A stretch of 64,000 bases of DNA from Candidatus Thalassarchaeum sp. (GTDB lineage Archaea > Thermoplasmatota > Poseidoniia > Poseidoniales > Thalassarchaeaceae). Position 1 is the stretch's first letter. Each line of letters opens with the position of its first letter. The notes under the pieces are model-generated. The model was not told the origin of the DNA. It worked only from the letters and a program-made list of their open reading frames with translations, and did no database searches. Below, piece by piece: positions 58,715 to 64,000 of the stretch. The translations under genes were made by a program, and so were the position numbers. The DNA lies in NCBI GenBank assembly GCA_022449345.1, contig JAKURL010000009.1:1-64000 (forward strand), in the 5' to 3' direction.

Positions 58715-60406
58715 ATGAGCAAATCTAAGACCGCGCTATTGGGAATATTACTTCTTACTTCTCTAGCCTCAACAACCTCACTGAACGTTGGGGCACAATC
58801 AGCAGAAATTGTCATCGATTCGCAAGTTGAATGGATCGAAGATCGGTCTTTAGAAGGTGACTTGCGTATTGTTTCCGGAGGTGATTTGACTCTAAATGGC
58901 TTGAAACTTAGTATTTCAGATGGCGTCACCATATTGGTAGAGGAAGGGGGGATATTAAACGTCCAAAGTTCAGAGATTGAAGACACAAATCCACCCACTG
59001 GATTGGCAGGATACGGATATTGGGATGAAGTAAATCGTTCTGCTATATTGATTCCTGGTTCAGATTACGATGGCCCATTTGATGCTACTTTTCACTCTGG
59101 AGAAACCGGCTCATTCTATGGTGGTCAAGCAATAATAGAAGGTCGGGACGCAATCGACCTAAACGGTAGCGAATTTACACTCTCCTTCGATGCAGATACA
59201 GATGATGTTTGGGTTGGGTTAGTTGGTTATGGCCATCAATCAGTCCATCTTGCTACTGTTACGATGATTCCAGACCTAGGTTCATCCATCACTTACAACG
59301 CGATTGATTTGCAATATCAAAACATGATGGCATTAGATAACGATGGAACGACCTGTGACATAGAAATCGCTGGATCCGCGGATTTTGATGACTCCTCAAT
59401 ACTAGGCTGTAAGATCGTCGTCGATGGGATGATGACTATTCATTCAACCTCAATCGACCGTACAGGCCCAATTATTTCCAACGAGAATTCAGACTTGGTT
59501 CTTAGTGGACAAACGGCATTTTCCATGAGTAAAGCCGACCACGATGTTCGTGCACATGCAAATTCTAGACTACATTGGGGAGAGGATGTACTAGGTAGTG
59601 GAGGTCACACAGATCGATGGGAGAGGGTAATTGGCTCCCAGGAATTACACTTCGATGCAGCCGGCGTCTTGTTCAGAATACTCAACTTTGGCCAATACGA
59701 AATCACCTCCTCGACATATTTCAGTGATGAAAATGGTGTAGGGATTATTGATTCAGGCAATTCGAGAACAGTAGAAATTGGCTGGGCGGATGGAAGCGAA
59801 CCCTGGACCGAATCAGCCAGTATCGAAATCATTGAGTATCGAACAGGATGGAATATGGATGCATCAATGGATGATTACGGTGGAGGAATTATTCCGCTAA
59901 CTTGGGATGAAGTGACTGTAATCGATGGAAACACTCCGTTCATCGAATTTGTTTCCGTAGATTTCCAGAACCCAACCGAGTCTATCTCTAGAGGCAGTGG
60001 AGGAGTTGGACTACTAGCTACCATCGCAAACCGCGGAACTGCTCCCGCTACCGTGTATTTCACGTGCGATGTAAGCGAGTCTGGAGTCGCTGCACAAATG
60101 ACAAGTTATCCAGGTGGATTAATTGAGGCGGGCGAAGAAATAGCCATTCAATTCTCATGGATGAATAGCGACACAGATTTGGCAAGTCTAACCTGTGAGA
60201 TACTCACGCCAACCCAATTAGTCGAAGAGGATGCATTCGGTGGAGGAATCGCTTCAACTGGTCAAATTACTTGGTTTGATCCACCTGATGAAGAGGGGTC
60301 GATAATACCGATTGTTGTGGCAATATTCATTGCCATAGCAACGATGGCAGCATTCTTCTTCAGAATGACAAAGTCATCTGAGGACGAAGAGGAAGAACTG
60401 TACTAG
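58715..60406 (+). CDS. Secreted protein with C-terminal TM
   Basis: MSKSKTALLGILLLTSLASTTSLNVGAQS signal; TM IIPIVVAIFIAIATMAAFFF; acidic tail. Confidence 0.75.
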   Translation: MSKSKTALLGILLLTSLASTTSLNVGAQSAEIVIDSQVEWIEDRSLEGDLRIVSGGDLTLNGLKLSISDGVTILVEEGGILNVQSSEIEDTNPPTGLAGYGYWDEVNRSAILIPGSDYDGPFDATFHSGETGSFYGGQAIIEGRDAIDLNGSEFTLSFDADTDDVWVGLVGYGHQSVHLATVTMIPDLGSSITYNAIDLQYQNMMALDNDGTTCDIEIAGSADFDDSSILGCKIVVDGMMTIHSTSIDRTGPIISNENSDLVLSGQTAFSMSKADHDVRAHANSRLHWGEDVLGSGGHTDRWERVIGSQELHFDAAGVLFRILNFGQYEITSSTYFSDENGVGIIDSGNSRTVEIGWADGSEPWTESASIEIIEYRTGWNMDASMDDYGGGIIPLTWDEVTVIDGNTPFIEFVSVDFQNPTESISRGSGGVGLLATIANRGTAPATVYFTCDVSESGVAAQMTSYPGGLIEAGEEIAIQFSWMNSDTDLASLTCEILTPTQLVEEDAFGGGIASTGQITWFDPPDEEGSIIPIVVAIFIAIATMAAFFFRMTKSSEDEEEELY

Positions 60407-61608
60407 CAACTTGAGACTTGAGTCCAAGACTCCTCAGTATCTTGAGGATTATCCTCATCTCCACCAAATTCTGCAAGTTCGTAATATGTAGTTGACACAT
60501 GAGCTGTACGATCGCCCCATGGTGGACTTTGAGTTACTGAGACGGTGAATTCGTAGCAGCCGTAATCAGATTCCTGCCAATCTTCTCTTGGGATGTAATA
60601 CATATTGATCGCAAAGTCTTCTAATGAACCATCGAGAATCAATTCTGAGCCGAAATCACCAACTGTTGCAGATCCAGAACCATACTGTCCGGACATAGAA
60701 TCCCATGACGCCTCTCCGTTAACCACAGTTACTGAAGGATAGGAAATTGCCGTAGTGCCGTCTTTGGATAACACCGCAGTTAATTCGAAATCGGCATGAG
60801 AAAGAGGTGCTGGCGGGTTTCCGATAAATGTTTCAAGACCAATCCAAGCCTTTAGACCGACTCCTATAACACAGTTATCATGACCTTCGTCACAATCATT
60901 TCCTTGTCCCATGGCTGGCATCGCTTGATTTTTTGTGGCTGTTATCGTTCTCTCTAGATGTGCTGAGTTCAATATGAAAGAATCCGATGAGTCTCCTGAA
61001 TCTACAGAAACAACGTACCTAAATCCATCGGCTGCATTACCTGAATAGAACTCGGAAATTGGAAGAACCAATCTACCATATTCCCCAAATCCATCCTTTA
61101 GGTTAATTGACAACGGCATGACTGATTCCCAGACTTTTTCTCCTCCATAGGTTATCGAGACGTCGGCATCTCCAGATGAACCTCCAAATAAGCCTCCAGA
61201 TTCTCTAATTGTCAGAGTTATCGTTTGGGCGTCTGAAGATAAATCGCCGTCTGTTATTGTAATTGAACCGGAGAATAGGCTACTCGCGATGAATGGGGAC
61301 GCTAGAAGGAGTAAAAGAGTAACAGAAATGACTTGGATGTATTTTCTATTCAAGCCATCCCAAATTAGGAAAAATCCTACGCCACCGAATAATATTGGAA
61401 GAATTATCGCAAATGCAAAATCGCTCTGTATTGATGGAAGAGAATATACCCACATCGAAATTACAGATATAATTGCAGCTCCGATTCCGATGAAGAGAGA
61501 ATTGGGGATTAGACTCTTTTTTTCTGGATCGGCGACCGCTACCGCTACTACTTCATCCGCTGGTTGTTGAACGTCCATCGCCTTCTGAAGCAATCCACCA
61601 TCACTCAT
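60403..61608 (-). CDS. Membrane protein with extracellular C-terminal domain
   Basis: 401 aa; three N-terminal TM segments followed by a beta-rich domain. Confidence 0.72.
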   Translation of the reverse strand: MSDGGLLQKAMDVQQPADEVVAVAVADPEKKSLIPNSLFIGIGAAIISVISMWVYSLPSIQSDFAFAIILPILFGGVGFFLIWDGLNRKYIQVISVTLLLLLASPFIASSLFSGSITITDGDLSSDAQTITLTIRESGGLFGGSSGDADVSITYGGEKVWESVMPLSINLKDGFGEYGRLVLPISEFYSGNAADGFRYVVSVDSGDSSDSFILNSAHLERTITATKNQAMPAMGQGNDCDEGHDNCVIGVGLKAWIGLETFIGNPPAPLSHADFELTAVLSKDGTTAISYPSVTVVNGEASWDSMSGQYGSGSATVGDFGSELILDGSLEDFAINMYYIPREDWQESDYGCYEFTVSVTQSPPWGDRTAHVSTTYYELAEFGGDEDNPQDTEESWTQVSSC

Positions 61609-61661
61609 GCCACTAACCTCTCAGGTCAGCAAGGCGTCGGCTGCGTCGGTTATCAACCCGT

Positions 61662-61678
61662 TGCCACCTACGGTGGCA
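61662..61678. repeat. Perfect hairpin TGCCACC-TAC-GGTGGCA, 20 nt after the 61699 gene stop
   Basis: Direct reading: 7-bp arms, 3-nt loop. Confidence 0.82.
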
Positions 61679-61698
61679 GAAAAGACACTCTCGTAAGA

Positions 61699-62640
61699 TT
61701 AGAATAGACGGGCATCTAAAGGTTCTAACTCATCGGATTCTTCATCATAGGTTACTCTCGGAGTTCGCCCAGCGAAGGCAGCTGCTGCTAGAGCAGTTAT
61801 CATTAAAGTTCCAATCAACTCAAAGCCTGGAAGGTATACTCCGCGAATGTAGATTGTCATTGTCTGGATTTGGTAATTCGGAATTCCTTCAGTTCTTATC
61901 GAATATTCCGAAGTCGCCTTGAATTGTAAGGAGAAGTATGTGTCAGTCCAGCCTTGATTCTTTGGAGTTCTCATTTGAACTCTAATCTTCTCTGGGGGTG
62001 CCATAGATTCAATCTCCACGCTTACTAAAGGAATACTAAGTTGGAATCCGTCATCGTTCAATTGATCGTAGTTCTCGACCTCAATATTGAAACGATCGAG
62101 GGCATTACCATCGTTGTATACATCGAAAATTAGGTTGTAATCTACCTTAGGGCGTAATTGAAGGAAGGCTACTTCAGAAGCAACTCGAAGGCGGCTGAAC
62201 TGGCGGATAATTGCCATGACGTTCGCGGCCGATGGTTCACTTGTTACTGGAATGCCATTGGCCATGGTGACTTCAGCACTGATGGTTACCTGATGCTGTC
62301 CTTCAGGAGCGCGTAGTTCGGCTCTGACCAGAACTTGGAATGAAACTTCGGAGCCACCGCCTATCGACATGGTGGCTGGTCCTGAGAAGGCAAGAACTCC
62401 TGCCTGAATCTGGATTCTAACCTTCTCTTGATGAACGGTTGGGTTTTCGAGTCTACAGTTGATAATACTGGATCTAGTTGCTCCTGGATTGACATCAATT
62501 GGTTGTGGTTGATCACAAGTTAGTGTGATGTCAGGGACCGCTCCCTGAGCCTGCACCGGCGCTGCAGCAGCCCACGTGCTGAGGAAGTAGACCACCAGAA
62601 TCATCAGGGCAGGTCGAACCTTACTTGCAGTGCTCATCAT
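61699..62640 (-). CDS. Secreted protein with Ig-like fold and C-terminal TM
   Basis: Signal VRPALMILVVYFLSTWAAAAPVQAQ; TM ELIGTLMITALAAAAFAG. Confidence 0.75.
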   Translation of the reverse strand: MMSTASKVRPALMILVVYFLSTWAAAAPVQAQGAVPDITLTCDQPQPIDVNPGATRSSIINCRLENPTVHQEKVRIQIQAGVLAFSGPATMSIGGGSEVSFQVLVRAELRAPEGQHQVTISAEVTMANGIPVTSEPSAANVMAIIRQFSRLRVASEVAFLQLRPKVDYNLIFDVYNDGNALDRFNIEVENYDQLNDDGFQLSIPLVSVEIESMAPPEKIRVQMRTPKNQGWTDTYFSLQFKATSEYSIRTEGIPNYQIQTMTIYIRGVYLPGFELIGTLMITALAAAAFAGRTPRVTYDEESDELEPLDARLF

Positions 62641-62762
62641 CTTTCGGCCACCTCAGGCCATATTTAGGGGTTAGCACCGTCGGTATCGCTGTATTGCGTT
62701 TTAGCACTGCTTTATCAAGGCTCAAATTGAATGTGAAAATCGTCCGTAATTATGTAAGGAAA

Positions 62763-62839
62763 TGGTGGACCCGACCGGATTTGAACCGATGGCCACTCGG
62801 TTATGAGCCGAGCGCTCTAACCAACTGAGCTACGGGTCC
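62763..62839 (-). tRNA. tRNA with CAU anticodon (Met or Ile2), CCA encoded
   Basis: Reverse complement GGACCCGTAGCTCAGTTGGTTAGAGCGCTCGGCTCATAACCGAGTGGCCATCGGTTCAAATCCGGTCGGGTCCACCA folds as a canonical cloverleaf; anticodon loop CTCATAA. Confidence 0.94.
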
Positions 62840-62994
62840 TACTCTACCCTCGACAGCATCTGCGAGATGAACCTTATTCCCTAGATACAAGCCACAAAAT
62901 CGCCTTGAAAGCCGCAGAGTAGAACAGATTCGATTACAAAATTCCCTGTTCCCGCCCACTGAAAATTCAAGCAGGAGCAACCCATCCCGAACTC

Positions 62995-64000
62995 ATGGCG
63001 AAGCTTTGGGTTATGTTCTTCACTTCCCTTCTACTTGTATCAACAATGAATTTCTATGCAGTTATTCGCGAACCCGATATGATTGACATTGACGAAATTC
63101 ATGAATATCCTAGGGAGACTGTCAAGGTAAAAGGAGTACTGACCAGTTTCGTGGTAGACCCGTATGGTGAACAAGCAGATAGAATCGATTTACAAGTCCG
63201 AGAGGTTGATGGCCACTCGGTTGTGGAGGTGCGTTGGTACGTGGACCGAGATAACGAGATTCCTCCCATTGGAACAATAATTACAGTCGAAGGAGAAGTC
63301 ACTGAATGGAATGGTCGGATTTGGTTGTCTTCAAACGGTTATGGTGCAATCAAATGTGCCGACTCAGATTGTGATGCAGTAGAATACACTGCAATGCAAT
63401 TAGTTGAGGTTGCGATGAATCCTCAAGCCTTCGCAAATATGTCTGTCAAGGTGGATGGATACCTCTCGGAATCCCTTGAACCAGATGTCACCTATCATTC
63501 ATTGAGTTTAATGGACAACCCTTCGTATGGGAATGCCGACCATCTATTGTATATGCAAATCGAGGGCCGTGTGATTGATTGGATAGAATCAGGAAGCCAT
63601 GTAGAAATTTCTGGCTGGCTCCAATATGACCAACGTTCACTACGATGGAGACTACTCGTTCAAGCGACCGCGGTTGAGGTTCTAAACAACGGATCAGTTG
63701 TTGATTTATCATGGGAATTAGAACCCTATACATTGACTTACGAAGTCGGTAAGCGAGTGTCGATTGATGGAACTGCAACTCAGTCAGCGGGCGGTTGGTG
63801 GTTGACTGGAGATTCACCCACAGACCGCCTTTGTCTACTTCCTTCTCAGGAGGATCTAGATGTTGGACTGGAGGGCCTTGAACAATCTTGGACTGGACGT
63901 TTAGTTTGGTCTACTGATGAAGCGATTATCTGCTTGGACAGAAGTTACAACTTTGCCGTGGACAATTCTGCAGGGGAATTTGGAGATGATGTGACTCCAC
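62995..64000 (+). CDS. Membrane-anchored protein with repeated OB-fold-like domains, truncated by the window end
   Basis: Open frame from ATG 62995 to the window end (MAKLWVMFFTSLLLVSTMNFYAVIREPDMIDI...VKVKGVLTSFVVD...GTIITVEGEV...); absent from the ORF track because no stop lies in the window. Confidence 0.7.
   Translation, partial: MAKLWVMFFTSLLLVSTMNFYAVIREPDMIDIDEIHEYPRETVKVKGVLTSFVVDPYGEQADRIDLQVREVDGHSVVEVRWYVDRDNEIPPIGTIITVEGEVTEWNGRIWLSSNGYGAIKCADSDCDAVEYTAMQLVEVAMNPQAFANMSVKVDGYLSESLEPDVTYHSLSLMDNPSYGNADHLLYMQIEGRVIDWIESGSHVEISGWLQYDQRSLRWRLLVQATAVEVLNNGSVVDLSWELEPYTLTYEVGKRVSIDGTATQSAGGWWLTGDSPTDRLCLLPSQEDLDVGLEGLEQSWTGRLVWSTDEAIICLDRSYNFAVDNSAGEFGDDVTP

Noticed and set aside
8768-61678. 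Interpretation of the hairpins as RNA UNCG tetraloops (C-UACG-G)
   Set aside because: The register that gives UACG breaks arm pairing; full complementarity needs a 3-nt loop, and the loop strand is not consistent with transcription.
8768-61678. Interpretation of the hairpins as bacterial-type intrinsic terminators
   Set aside because: No U-tract follows the stems on the transcribed strand; some have a short T-run before the stem instead.
62790-63222. GATGGCCACTCGGTT present both in the tRNA and near 63205-63220
   Set aside because: A single ~15-nt match inside a coding region; likely chance, no integration signature.

Overview
The window looks like a chromosomal segment of a planktonic archaeon. 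My best guess is Marine Group II / Ca. Poseidoniales (Thermoplasmatota); this is inferred from gene content, not from a search. It opens inside the 5' part of a minus-strand 23S rRNA gene with no 16S immediately upstream. Archaeal housekeeping genes are interleaved with very large secreted or membrane proteins. Housekeeping genes include RNase P Rpp21, YhbY, adk, type II GAPDH, pheT, rnhB, gltX, rpS15, arcS, dnaJ, UPF0201, trhO, purD, carS and one tRNA(CAU). The large proteins include two subtilases, a TSP3-like Ca-binding repeat protein of about 1900 aa, a beta-helix protein of about 1400 aa, and a 3180-aa AglB/STT3 fusion. No CRISPR array or convincing mobile element was seen. The most interesting signals are: (1) seven intergenic perfect hairpins with different arm sequences but the same 3-nt GTA/TAC (once GAA) loop, six of them 20-28 nt after a stop codon and always at co-directional or divergent junctions; (2) a longer intergenic module shared by two of these sites; (3) the giant AglB fusion; (4) a pyroglutamyl-peptidase-Nudix fusion; (5) a zinc-ribbon protein with five LPFG motifs; (6) a GXGXG protein with a degenerate glutamate-synthase-like C-terminus; (7) a sharply bounded GC-rich patch inside one ORF. 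All calls come from reading the sequence; no database search was run.
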